A stretch of DNA of 64,000 bases, from positions 22,218,020-22,282,019 of the forward strand of contig CM046311.1 in NCBI GenBank assembly GCA_025267735.1. The letters run 5' to 3'. This DNA is from Mactra quadrangularis (Eukaryota > Mollusca > Bivalvia > Venerida > Mactridae). A model generated the notes under the pieces. That model worked only from the letters and a program-made list of their open reading frames with translations, ran no database searches and was not told the origin of the DNA. Position numbers and translations under genes: made by a program. Shown one piece after another: positions 12,186-21,045 of this stretch; the first letter of the stretch is position 1, and each line of letters starts with the position of its first letter.

Positions 12186-13154
12186 ATGGGACTGAGGCAT
12201 AACTCATTTCATATTAACTGAGCCAAGTCAGAAATTGGAAACAATCACAACAGCTTGGATAGTTCTCAATAATCTGTTTACAGGAAGCAAGGAAATAATG
12301 TTGATTTAACATTACAATGCAAACGTTAAAGAAAAAGGAGTAAAATTAATTCTGACCCCAATCCAATAAAATTTAATTAGAGAAGGACATAATAACAGTG
12401 TATTCCCTTCAATTACGAAACAATTTCTCCCTAAACAAAGCCACAAAAAATAAGGAAAAGTCTAAATTTATTTGACAGCCCCAGAGTCCAATATTAAAAC
12501 AAACATAAAGTCATAGTTCTTACGATTAAAAGACCACTATCTGAAAAAACTGGCTTATTAATTTGATTTATACTTGGACAACTCAATGCCAATTTTTAAG
12601 GATTTTCTGACAGCATATCATTTCATATGCTAATACAGACTCTCTGATTTAAGTCTTTTATGAGACTCGGAGAAGAGCCTGTCATGTTAAAGTTTGATTT
12701 AAAAGCCGAAACAACTTAAGACTTTGGCAAAAACGTAGAAAAACTGAAGCGTCATCTTTTATACTGCGGACGTTTTACGATGTTGTAACTGTCAAAATTA
12801 CAAAAATAAATCATAAAATATTTTCTCAGCAAAAACCAACAGAAACAAATCTTCACAAAAGAAACTCTCAACTTTATTGATTTAATAAATAAGTTCACAG
12901 ATTAAATTACTTTTCTGGACAAAACTGCAACCGTAATGACGTGATAGTTTCTTTAAAAGCTCCAGGAAATTACTTAGAAATGTTGCAATCAGGAGCCCTT
13001 TATAAAACAGCAAGAATCAAAACTCTGAGAATGAAAGACAACAATATCAGAGAGAGTATACATGACAGAGAAAGGAAACTTTATGCTCAAAGATCATGAC
13101 TCACCCAGCCATGAGCAAAAATTTGAAAATAACTCATTACACCTTTGTAACTGG
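12186..13154. other. Non-coding, nothing recognised
   Basis: No ORF or repeat family that I can support. Confidence 0.5.
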
Positions 13155-13319
13155 CAGTCCACGAAACTAGTGGGTGTCCAGTTGTCCAGCACAACCAATT
13201 TCTAGTTTGGGCAACCAAACACTTCTTTTGAGCAACCAAATTTCCACAAACAAGAAAAAATGCTGGCTGCTAAATGACCTGTTTGGGCAACCACTTTCAT
13301 AGCCTAATTTCGTAGATTG
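13155..13319. mobile_element. Dispersed element family E, copy 1
   Basis: About 165 bp, homologous along its length in opposite orientation to 43400-43545. Shared blocks include AGTGGGTGTCC, AATTTCTAGTTTGGG, GACCTGTTTGG and CAACCACTT. Both ends carry an imperfect terminal inverted repeat containing TACGAAATTAG (ACGAAACTAG at the left here). This suggests a short non-autonomous DNA transposon. No coding capacity and no clear target duplication. Confidence 0.6.
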
Positions 13320-13767
13320 TATTAGGAATAAAAATACTTAGTACCATTCCAGAGGTCCTTCTATGCAGTAACTTACAATATCTGAACTATTGAATAACAT
13401 TATAGCTCTTTAGAAAGAATTTCATGGAATCAACTTTCCAATGAAAGAGTCTACAAAATGCCATTTCCCTGTTTCAAAGAGAACATTTTTAGATCCAGTC
13501 TATATGATTTGCATCAAAATATCATACAATGAACAACTGAGATAGAAATATCTCACAATAGAATTTAAAACATATTAACACACATTTGAAAAATCCTGCA
13601 GGAATATATTATTGACTTAAAAATAGCTTTATCACAGAGTTGAGAGCAACATTGATCTGTTAATGTCAAAACAATCGAACAAAATTGAACATTTAACTAA
13701 GTAATAATACTTGTTTTATACTAGACATCAAGTAAAAACATCCTGAAGCAGTTGAGAGAGAATAGAA
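13320..13767. other. Left flank of the DIRS element, nothing recognised
   Basis: AT-rich sequence without ORF or repeat match, ending at the trinucleotide AAT where the DIRS element begins. Confidence 0.5.
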
Positions 13768-13845
13768 AATGGTCCCCCATCCAAGCTTTATGTGAAGGAT
13801 GGGGGTCATTATTGGAAGATGGCCGGAGGCCGAAATATACAAGCA
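13768..13845. repeat. DIRS left outer end (source of ICR part 1)
   Basis: These 78 bp are the exact complement of 14297-14374. They lie outside the shared ITR core and are unique to the left end, as expected for DIRS1-like termini. Confidence 0.9.
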
Positions 13846-13956
13846 TATCACTTCAGTGATCCAATCATAATCGCCTTTTAAAGTTCATAAACTTGAACTT
13901 TAATCACGTGACTAAGTACTGCATAAATACACAGTCGCCACGTGCTCTCCTTCATA
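13835..13956 (+). repeat. DIRS left inverted terminal repeat
   Basis: 122 bp that read as identical to the complement of 22582-22703. It contains two CACGTG hexamers and a CCAAT. At this end it lies downstream of the coding region and probably supplies the 3' end of the element RNA. Confidence 0.93.
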
Positions 13957-14296
13957 TCTTTAAAGAAATTTTATGTTGTCTATCTATCTTGTTGTGTATA
14001 GCTTTCCATCATAAGGAAAATTGAAGGTTAAATACAAAAGGGTTTGGGATACAAATCAATTAATACCATGATGTACACAAGATACCACTAAATATAAATC
14101 AAGATAATGTTTACTCCTTTTTGACATTGCAAGTATGTGTAAACATGAAACTATCATGTTGATGAATATCAAATCCAGTAAATATCCAAGTATATTACAG
14201 ATATATACATAAAATTCATTTATACTAGAATATATCATCAAATATATTCTTGGGAGGGGAAAAAACTTATACTTTATAAATATGAAACAGGGTGGG
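13957..14296. other. DIRS 3' internal non-coding region
   Basis: Sequence between the left ITR and the ICR. A minus ORF at 14056-14343 runs partly into the ICR and is not thought to be a gene. Confidence 0.6.
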
Positions 14297-14408
14297 TGCT
14301 TGTATATTTCGGCCTCCGGCCATCTTCCAATAATGACCCCCATCCTTCACATAAAGCTTGGATGGGGGACCATTATTTTCAGTGGCCTACGGCTCTCATA
14401 TACAAGCA
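14297..14408. repeat. DIRS internal complementary region (ICR)
   Basis: 112 bp made of two parts. 14297-14374 is the complement of the left outer end (13768-13845). 14371-14408 is the complement of the right outer end (22693-22730). The parts overlap at CATT/ATT. This is a copy of the joined ends and is the standard template used to complete the termini and circularise DIRS cDNA. Both halves match exactly by eye. Confidence 0.92.
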
Positions 14409-14570
14409 TGTTTAAAGTATAGACAACATAAAAGATATATTATGTCTGAAAATAGAATCTTTATTCTATAACAATGGCTTTAATAACCAACAGATACATG
14501 TAATAACATATTATGAAATATGATATCAAAATGAATTATACATTACATATATAGTCATAATAGTACAACA

Positions 14571-14996
14571 TTATTTCTCATTTAAAACAAAATTTTGAAA
14601 TGTATTATCAGACTCTTTAAATTCTTTATTTTCAATATCTCTGAGATAAAATTTTTTAAAATTTTTAGAAGAGGACCAATTAGCAGTCTTCAAGATATCT
14701 TTTAATTTACAGCCAGCTTTGGCAGCAGCTGATGAAGAAGCACTACGGAAAGAATGTGCTTTAAACACTTGACTATCAATACCCGAAAGATTGAGTACAT
14801 TTTTTAGCCATCTAGCAATAGTGCTAGTAGAGACTCCTTTATAATTCATAAAAGAAATAAATAATTGGCTATCTTTCCTGAGTTCTCTTGTTCGGAGTAA
14901 ATAATGTTTCAAAGTCCTGACCGGACATAATTCAGCTTTATCATAAGCTTTCAAAAATAAAATATAATTTTTTCCAGGCTTATTTCCCTTTAACTT
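14571..14996 (-). pseudogene. Tyrosine recombinase, C-terminal part (split by LINE)
   Basis: C-terminal half of the DIRS YR, about 141 codons. It would perform strand cleavage and joining during integration of circular cDNA. It contains the box II residues: the H-x-x-R motif HSFR, then ANW with Trp in the usual His/Trp position, then the nucleophile Tyr in KFYLRD. An uninterrupted YR would continue upstream into 18636-19202. The frame runs open from the stop at 14571 through the duplication at 14995-14999, and then enters LINE sequence. The first Met-like start inside this piece is a TTG, so it has no credible start of its own. It is cut off from its box I Arg and is presumably inactive. Confidence 0.88.
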
Positions 14997-14999
14997 GTC
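14995..14999. repeat. Target-site duplication of the LINE (left copy)
   Basis: TTGTC, repeated at 18634-18638 directly after the (TTA)n tail. Joining the two flanks through one copy keeps the YR reading frame (..Lys-Asp-Lys-Leu..). This supports the assignment although 5 bp alone would be weak. Confidence 0.75.
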
Positions 15000-15013
15000 A
15001 CCACAATTAAAAG

Positions 15014-15541
15014 ATGCACTATTGTGACATATCTGATGGCCACACTGCAGACAAAATATTAGAGGACTACAAAGACCTAACTACAACAATGAAGGATAAA
15101 TATCAATCATCTAAACTGATCATATCGTCTGTACTACCGATGAAACAGATCAAAGTTACTCTACCAGTCATTACAGAGGTAAATAGAAGACTTCAACAAC
15201 TTTGTAAGAAACACAACTTTCTATTTGTTGATCATACACCATTATTTATGAACAAAGCCTATCTTTATTATGATGAAGTACATTGTAATTCTTCTGGAGC
15301 AGCAAAACTTGGAACATCTATAAAAACAGTGTTAGGTGATATATTTCAATTAAACTCCCGCAACTACCATTTTCGTCATGGTCAGACAGGAAGGAAACCT
15401 CATTCTCCATGGAACCAAAGAAAACTGACTCCATCAATGAATCGAGGATTAAAATCCAACCAATTATTCCCAAATCCATGGATGTACAACCAATTACACT
15501 GGAGACAACCATGGAAACAAATACGGACAACAGGACCTTAA
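15014..15541 (+). pseudogene. LINE ORF1, C-terminal part with esterase-like domain
   Basis: 175 codons from the first Met after an in-frame stop at 15008. Residues about 5-110 resemble the C-terminal half of the SGNH/GDSL-type esterase found in CR1 ORF1 proteins: ..KLIISSVLP.., ..FVDHTPLF.., then D-E-V-H at 87-90. D-x-x-H is the Asp-His pair of the family's last conserved block. The N-terminal half with the catalytic Ser block is missing through 5' truncation, so no enzyme is expected. The tail after residue 115 is rich in Arg, Pro and Trp and is translated from DNA that also encodes the start of ORF2. The Met is probably not the native start. Confidence 0.72.
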
Positions 15542-18426
15542 TAGCCAGTGACAAAAATCAGTTAACTCTTAACGCTAGCCCTAAGGATAAATGGTTTGAA
15601 AGACAAGGCATCAAAATTATGCATCTTAATATCCATTATTTGTACCCAAAATTTGATGAAATTAAAATTCTTGTAAGTGAACATCCAGAAATAGATATTT
15701 TAGGTTTATGTGAAACTTTTTTAAATGATCATTTTTCTGACAATGAGTTTATCTTAAATAATTATCAGTTGTTTAGAAAAGACAGGAAATCAAATGGTGG
15801 AGGCATTTTACTCTATATCAAAAATAATTTACCTTGTATTCGACGCTTTGATTTAGAAAGTGAAAACATGGAAATCATGTGGTTAGAAATTCGCCTTGTT
15901 AATCAAAAACCATTTATTCTTGGCTATGTTTATAGACCACCATCTGCCTTAAAAACATGGACTGAGGATTATGAACTCATTCTTGAGAAAATTAGTAATG
16001 AGGATCAAGAAACTATAATCATGGGTGACTTTAATATTAACATGTTGTCTAATACATCTGAAAACTGGAAAACCATGAACAATTTATATAATTTCACTCA
16101 ATTAATTGATATTCCTACTAGAGTCACTCCTACTTCAGCTACTCTCATTGATCATGTTTATTCTAATGTTCCATCTTTTATCCAAAATATTTGTGTTCCA
16201 CCTCTCTCATTAAGTGATCATTATCCAACTTGTTTCACAAGAAAAACATCTTCAAAAAAGTCTGACGGTCCCATGCATAAATTAATCAATTACAGAAATG
16301 TTAAAAATTTTAATGAGCAACTTTTCCTTCAAGACTTACAATGCAAGCCATGGAATACTATTGATATTTATGATGACCCAAATGATGCTCTAGATTATTT
16401 TGTTCAACTTTTTACCCAAACATTAGATGATCATGCACCTATGAAATCAAAACGTGTAAAATTTTCCAATCAGCCTGAATGGTACACATGTGAAATAAAA
16501 TCAGACATAAAACTTAGGGATAGTTATAAGGCATGTGGAGATAATGAAAGCTACAAACTTTATCGTAACAAAGTCCGCAATAAAATAAGAAAGTCTAAAA
16601 AACAATTTGTTTCAGAATCAATTAGTAAAAATCATAAACAAAATCCTTCAAAACTATGGAAAACATTGAAAGATTTAACTGGAAACTCCTCATACGCTCA
16701 GACTAATTTTATTAATGATGACCAGGGAAACCCTATTTTAGACAACAAAGAAATGGCAGATACTTTTAATAATTTCTTCATTAATATTGTTCAATCTTTT
16801 CAAGGCAACACAAACAGTAGCTGTAGTAACTTAGCTGAAAATACCCTGAACATAAATAATAATGCTTTCAAAATCCCACTTTTACAAGATTGTTATGTTG
16901 AAAAACAGCTTCTAAATATTGACCCAAAGAAATCTACAGGATTGGACGGTTTGAGCCCAAAATTTTTAAAACTTTCAGCTGAAGTGATATCAAAACCTAT
17001 CACAAAAATAATGAACTTGAGTATTACAAAGAATATTTTCCCCAATCAATTTAAAATAGCTAAAGTGACCCCTATACATAAAAAAGGACCTAAAAATGAT
17101 AAAAATAACTACAGACCAATTTCAATTCTTCCTGTCCTATCAAAAATTATTGAAAGACATGTTGCTAACCATATCCAAATCTATCTTGAAGAAAATAATT
17201 TACTGTATAAAAACCAGTCTGGATTCAGACCTGATCACTCTTGTGAAACAGCATTAATATCCATTGTTGATAGATGGATAAATGCTATAAACGAGAACAA
17301 ATGTGTAGGTACTGTATTTTTGGACTTATCAAAAGCATTTGACTTAGTAAATCATTCAATTTTGATTAAAAAACTTGAGTTCTTTAATTTTAGTCCTATG
17401 TCACTTCAATGGTTTACATCCTATCTGTCCAATAGATATCAAAAAGTCTGTGTTTCTGGTAAACTATCAGAACCAGGACATATTATATCAGGAGTCCCCC
17501 AGGGATCAGTCCTTGGACCATTACTGTTCATCATGTACATAAATGACATGCCAAATGATTTAAAAAATATTTTTACCGATATGTTTGCTGATGATACTAC
17601 CATAACAGCAATTGGTCATTCTTACTATGAAGTACAAAATCAGTTGCAAAATAATATTGATAAAATATTCCAATGGTGTCAGGATAACTCTATGGTATTG
17701 AATTCTAAAAAGTCAAAATCAATGATCATCTCAGCATCCAATACAAAAAGTTCAAATAAAAAATTATCCTTAAATCTTGGACAAGATAAAATAGAGTTTT
17801 CAAATTGTGAACGTCTTCTTGGAGTACAAGTAGATCAAAATCTTACTTGGAAAAGTCAAATAAACACGATAATTAAAAAATGCAACAGTAAACTCTATCT
17901 TTTACAAAGAATAAAGCAGTTTATCAGTATTCCTATAAGAAAATTGTTCTACAATGCTTACATTCTTCCTCATCTAGAATATTGTTGCTCTGTCTGGGGA
18001 AATTGTAACAGCAATCAAAGTGAAATCCTTATTAAATTTCAAAAAAGGGCAGCAAGAATTATTCTTGACAAAGACTTTGACACACCATCACAAGATCTTT
18101 TTTCAATGTTAAACTGGATGAAATTCCCAGAAAGGGTCAACTTCAAAAAATCTATTATGATGTACAAATCTATAAACAATATTTGCCCTCAATACCTAAG
18201 TGAAAAATTCACAAAAAATAATACTGACCGTACCCACAACTTAAGATCTTCTGAAAATCATCAACTCCTTTATGTACCTAAACCAAGACTAGAATTTACA
18301 AAAAAATCTTTAAATTACTCAGGCCCAAAATTATGGAATGCCCTACCAAAAGAGGTACAAACAGCCAAAACTTTAAACTCATTCAAACAGAGATATAATG
18401 TGTGGTGGAATACAAAGTCATCATAA
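15409..18426 (+). CDS. LINE ORF2: APE endonuclease + reverse transcriptase
   Basis: 1005 residues and no internal stop. It nicks genomic DNA and uses the free 3' end to prime reverse transcription of LINE RNA. Residues about 66-278 form an APE-type endonuclease: LNI with Asn74, CETF with Glu102, GYVYRPP, GDFN with Asp207 and Asn209, IDHV (247-250) and SDH at 269-271. Residues about 500-790 are the RT: NNYRPISILP, FLDLSKAFD with the motif A Asp near 639-645, GVPQGSVLGP (695-704) and FADD at 726-729 with both catalytic Asp. The C-terminal region contains ILPHLEYCCSVWG and GPKLWNALP, common in CR1/Jockey-type proteins. ORF2 overlaps ORF1 by 133 bp. Every catalytic block looks intact, so this copy may encode working enzyme although its 5' end is lost. 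The N-terminal 60 residues are low-confidence coding. Confidence 0.93.
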   Translation: MEPKKTDSINESRIKIQPIIPKSMDVQPITLETTMETNTDNRTLIASDKNQLTLNASPKDKWFERQGIKIMHLNIHYLYPKFDEIKILVSEHPEIDILGLCETFLNDHFSDNEFILNNYQLFRKDRKSNGGGILLYIKNNLPCIRRFDLESENMEIMWLEIRLVNQKPFILGYVYRPPSALKTWTEDYELILEKISNEDQETIIMGDFNINMLSNTSENWKTMNNLYNFTQLIDIPTRVTPTSATLIDHVYSNVPSFIQNICVPPLSLSDHYPTCFTRKTSSKKSDGPMHKLINYRNVKNFNEQLFLQDLQCKPWNTIDIYDDPNDALDYFVQLFTQTLDDHAPMKSKRVKFSNQPEWYTCEIKSDIKLRDSYKACGDNESYKLYRNKVRNKIRKSKKQFVSESISKNHKQNPSKLWKTLKDLTGNSSYAQTNFINDDQGNPILDNKEMADTFNNFFINIVQSFQGNTNSSCSNLAENTLNINNNAFKIPLLQDCYVEKQLLNIDPKKSTGLDGLSPKFLKLSAEVISKPITKIMNLSITKNIFPNQFKIAKVTPIHKKGPKNDKNNYRPISILPVLSKIIERHVANHIQIYLEENNLLYKNQSGFRPDHSCETALISIVDRWINAINENKCVGTVFLDLSKAFDLVNHSILIKKLEFFNFSPMSLQWFTSYLSNRYQKVCVSGKLSEPGHIISGVPQGSVLGPLLFIMYINDMPNDLKNIFTDMFADDTTITAIGHSYYEVQNQLQNNIDKIFQWCQDNSMVLNSKKSKSMIISASNTKSSNKKLSLNLGQDKIEFSNCERLLGVQVDQNLTWKSQINTIIKKCNSKLYLLQRIKQFISIPIRKLFYNAYILPHLEYCCSVWGNCNSNQSEILIKFQKRAARIILDKDFDTPSQDLFSMLNWMKFPERVNFKKSIMMYKSINNICPQYLSEKFTKNNTDRTHNLRSSENHQLLYVPKPRLEFTKKSLNYSGPKLWNALPKEVQTAKTLNSFKQRYNVWWNTKSS

Positions 18427-18548
18427 ACTATTATCACTTGTTTTATTATATATATTGTATTGTTTTAAATATGTTTTTATCACTCTTCAAATGTTTTACC
18501 TTGCTTGTTGTATATATGTTGTATATATTATGTAAATACTGTTGTTAA

Positions 18549-18592
18549 GAGGCTCACAGGGAAGATTGGGCTTTGCCTAACTGTGTTGCCTC
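18549..18592 (+). promoter_or_regulatory. LINE 3' UTR hairpin
   Basis: GAGGC-t-CACAG pairs with CTGTG-tt-GCCTC, and inside it TTGGG can pair with CCTAA through one G-U. The stub at 46891-46934 keeps the outer stem unchanged and has TTGGG/CCCAA in the inner stem, turning the G-U into G-C. A conserved 3' stem-loop is known to be bound by the RT in some L2-type LINEs. That role is inferred here. Confidence 0.65.
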
Positions 18593-18596
18593 TATA

Positions 18597-18633
18597 AATA
18601 AAGTCTTTATTATTATTATTATTATTATTATTA
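18597..18633 (+). terminator. LINE AATAAA signal and (TTA)n tail
   Basis: AATAAA at 18597-18602 is followed by GTC and about nine TTA triplets up to the target duplication at 18634. Short microsatellite tails in place of poly(A) are typical of CR1/L2-like LINEs. The same AATAAAGTC plus TTA layout is seen at 46940. Confidence 0.8.
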
Positions 18634-18635
18634 TT

Positions 18636-19202
18636 GTCTTTCAAACACAAGTTATTAATGTTTAAACATTTGAGAGTCTGTGCCCGAGCAGCAGAACAAA
18701 GGGCTATTAAACAAATTGTCTTATAAGTAATAGTCTTTAATGATAAATCTTCCAAGGGCATCCATTTGGATAAAACATTTAAAACTTTAGATACATCCCA
18801 AGTGTATGAATATTTAGGTATAGCTGGTTTTTTATTTCTCATGCCTTTCAAGAATCTATTCAATAAATTAAGATTAGGTAAATTACAACAAGGGTTTACA
18901 ATCTTATAAGTTTCTAAAATCACAGACTTGTGCAAACTGATAACACTGTAAGATTTATCAATATTGTCAAGATATTGCAAATAAGCTATGATGTCAACTT
19001 CAGAGGGTTTACATGGATCACATGACCTGATATCACACCACAACACCCATTTCTTCCAGGCAAAGTTATATTGTTTCCTAGTTGATGGTCTCCAACTTTC
19101 TGTGATACATTTGATAATGTCTTTCTGAATTCCTTGATCTTGAAGTCGTTTCCTGAGACAATCGTACCAATTAATTGAAGTTTTCTTCCTAATGGATGAC
19201 AT
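18636..19202 (-). pseudogene. Tyrosine recombinase, N-terminal part (split by LINE)
   Basis: 189 codons from ATG at 19202 to the LINE junction. Residues about 30-125 look like the helical core-binding domain of phage-integrase-type enzymes (..STRKQYNFAWKKW..). Residues about 160-180 hold box I, CSAARAQTLK, with the catalytic Arg at 173. The frame then runs into the LINE tail, where the antisense (TTA)n would add a poly-Asn stretch and a short nonsense end up to a stop at 18528. Together with 14571-14996 the gene would have about 330 codons, a usual size for DIRS recombinases. It overlaps the RT gene by 217 bp in another frame. The disruption probably makes this DIRS copy unable to integrate on its own. 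Confidence 0.88.
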
Positions 19203-21025
19203 CTGTTGTTGTGAGGTAACGTTAAAACATCCTTGTGTTGAGGCAACCTAACAGGGAAAGAAATAATACACTCTAGAAATAAAGGGTACCATGTTTGATT
19301 TGGCCAAAGTGGACAAACTAATAAAGCTTCATTGACCTTATCGTCTTTAATTTTGTTTAACACAGAACCAAGCAGTCTAAATGGTGGAAAAATATATGGT
19401 TTCCATAGAGACCAATCCAATAGAAAAGCATCCGTATTAATAGCTTCTGGATCCGGAATCCAAGCCACATAAGTATTTAACTGTTTATTCAATCTAGACG
19501 CAAAAAGGTCAATGTTAGGCATTAAAACATGTGAAAATAATCTTTGAGCAATGCTCGGCTTCAATTTCCATTCAGTACTGTCAGAAAAAACTCTTGAACT
19601 CCTGTCCGCTAGAACATTATGAATTCCTGGTAAATGAAAGGCAGTTAAATAAATGTTTCTCTTAATACACCACTGCCAAATTTCTTTAGCTAGGTTATCC
19701 AAACTTGGACAATGTATACCACCCATGTTATTTATGTACGAAATGGCAGTTGTATTATTACTTTGAATTGCTATGTGAATCATTTTGCTATCATGCATCC
19801 AAGTCTTCAAGGCAAAGAAAATTGCGAGTAACTCTAAATAGTTAATGTGAAATAAAGATTCATCTTTACTCCAACGTCCTCCTGCAGATAATTGTTTGTT
19901 TACAAAATAAGAACCATATCCTTCACAAGAGGCATCAGTTTGTATTGTGACACTGATATTGTCTTGTCTGATTTTCTTTCCATTTTTAAAATCAATATTT
20001 GAAATCCACCAAGTGATTTGATTACAAGATTCAGTATCCAGATTCATAACCGACTCAAAGTCAGGGTTTCTACTCAAAGCTTGAACTTTGGCACGTTCTA
20101 ATGTCCTATAATTGAGCGGACCTTCCAAAATGGCAAAGAAAGAATTAATAATTAAACCAATGAAAGATGCTAGTTCACGTATCTTAACATTCTTTTTAGA
20201 TAGAAGTTTGGAACCAAAGTTCTTTATCTTAAAAATTTTTTCTTCAGGAAGAAAAACTTTGAAAAGTACTGAATCTATAATAAAGCCAAAATAAGTTATT
20301 CTTTGAGTTGGTATTTTAACAGACTTTTCACCGTTAATTATAAAACCTAAACTTTCTAACTTGTCATTCATAAAAATCATGTTTTGTAAACAAACAGATC
20401 TATCTGTATTCATGTTTATACTATCATCAATGTAGTATGAACATCTTATACCTATTTTCCTGAACAGACTATACACAGGTTTTAAAACTTTCGTAAAACA
20501 AAATGGAGCAGAGCTTAATCCGAAACATAATACAATAAAACAATATAATTGACCATTCCATATAAATTTCAAATACTTGTGATAGGATTTATCAATTGGA
20601 ATAGACCAATAAGCCTTTTTTAGATCTGAACTAGTGAAAAAATCGTTCGGCTGGATTAACTCCAAAACATATTGAAATGTTTCCTGTTTGAATTTTTCAT
20701 ATTTAATGAAACCATTTAAATTTCTCAAATTGATTATTGGTCTAAAATCACCATTAGGCTTTTGTACCAGGAACAAGTTAGAAATAAACTCATCTTTTTC
20801 ATGGTCACATATTTTGATAACACCTTCTAATAACATTGACTCGACTTCTTTGTCGATCAGACATTTTTCATTGGCAGAAAAATTTATTGCCTTGGGAATT
20901 TTTATTTGGACAGGTTTTTGAGTAAACACCAAGTGATAACCTTTTACAGTTTCTAAAACCCATGTATCGTCTGTCAAATTTAACCATTCATGAAAACAAG
21001 ATTGTAATTTCTCAGAATTACTCAC
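18986..21025 (-). CDS. DIRS reverse transcriptase / RNase H / methyltransferase-like protein
   Basis: 679 residues. It would copy element RNA into DNA. RT at about 40-260: VQKPNGDFRPI, motif A SSDLKKAY with Asp134, motif B CFGLSSAP (167-174) and YIDD at 198-201 with both catalytic Asp. RNase H at about 358-480: TDAS with Asp364, YLELL with Glu398, then QSNN where relatives usually have SDN (Asn423 at the expected Asp), and LADRSSR with Asp474. Residues about 505-590 (IDLFASRLN, DPEAINTDAF, FPPF, CPLWPNQTWY) match the region called methyltransferase-like (DAM) in DIRS elements. It starts 20 nt after the Gag stop in a different frame and overlaps the recombinase at its 3' end. The possible loss of an RNase H acidic residue is the only visible defect. 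Confidence 0.92.
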   Translation of the reverse strand: MSNSEKLQSCFHEWLNLTDDTWVLETVKGYHLVFTQKPVQIKIPKAINFSANEKCLIDKEVESMLLEGVIKICDHEKDEFISNLFLVQKPNGDFRPIINLRNLNGFIKYEKFKQETFQYVLELIQPNDFFTSSDLKKAYWSIPIDKSYHKYLKFIWNGQLYCFIVLCFGLSSAPFCFTKVLKPVYSLFRKIGIRCSYYIDDSINMNTDRSVCLQNMIFMNDKLESLGFIINGEKSVKIPTQRITYFGFIIDSVLFKVFLPEEKIFKIKNFGSKLLSKKNVKIRELASFIGLIINSFFAILEGPLNYRTLERAKVQALSRNPDFESVMNLDTESCNQITWWISNIDFKNGKKIRQDNISVTIQTDASCEGYGSYFVNKQLSAGGRWSKDESLFHINYLELLAIFFALKTWMHDSKMIHIAIQSNNTTAISYINNMGGIHCPSLDNLAKEIWQWCIKRNIYLTAFHLPGIHNVLADRSSRVFSDSTEWKLKPSIAQRLFSHVLMPNIDLFASRLNKQLNTYVAWIPDPEAINTDAFLLDWSLWKPYIFPPFRLLGSVLNKIKDDKVNEALLVCPLWPNQTWYPLFLECIISFPVRLPQHKDVLTLPHNNRCHPLGRKLQLIGTIVSGNDFKIKEFRKTLSNVSQKVGDHQLGNNITLPGRNGCCGVISGHVIHVNPLKLTS

Positions 21026-21045
21026 CTTTGTCTTGAAGACAGCAT

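Larger units (their letters stand above)
15000..18633 (+). mobile_element. CR1/L2-like non-LTR retrotransposon, 5'-truncated
   Basis: 3.63 kb inserted antisense into the DIRS recombinase gene. It contains the end of an esterase-type ORF1, a full-length EN-RT ORF2 overlapping it in another frame, a short 3' UTR with a hairpin, an AATAAA and a (TTA)n tail. The layout (SGNH-type esterase in ORF1, APE endonuclease plus RT, microsatellite tail) fits the CR1/L2 group. Jockey-type relatives share much of the ORF2 layout, so the exact clade needs a tree. The first few bases (15000-15013) could be junction filler. Confidence 0.9.

Noticed and set aside
14056..14343. 95-codon minus ORF in the DIRS 3' region
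   Set aside because: It crosses into the ICR, whose sequence is set by the terminal repeats, and has no known DIRS counterpart.
18528..18635. C-terminal extension of the recombinase with poly-Asn
   Set aside because: This is antisense LINE 3' UTR and tail read in the YR frame, not part of the original protein.
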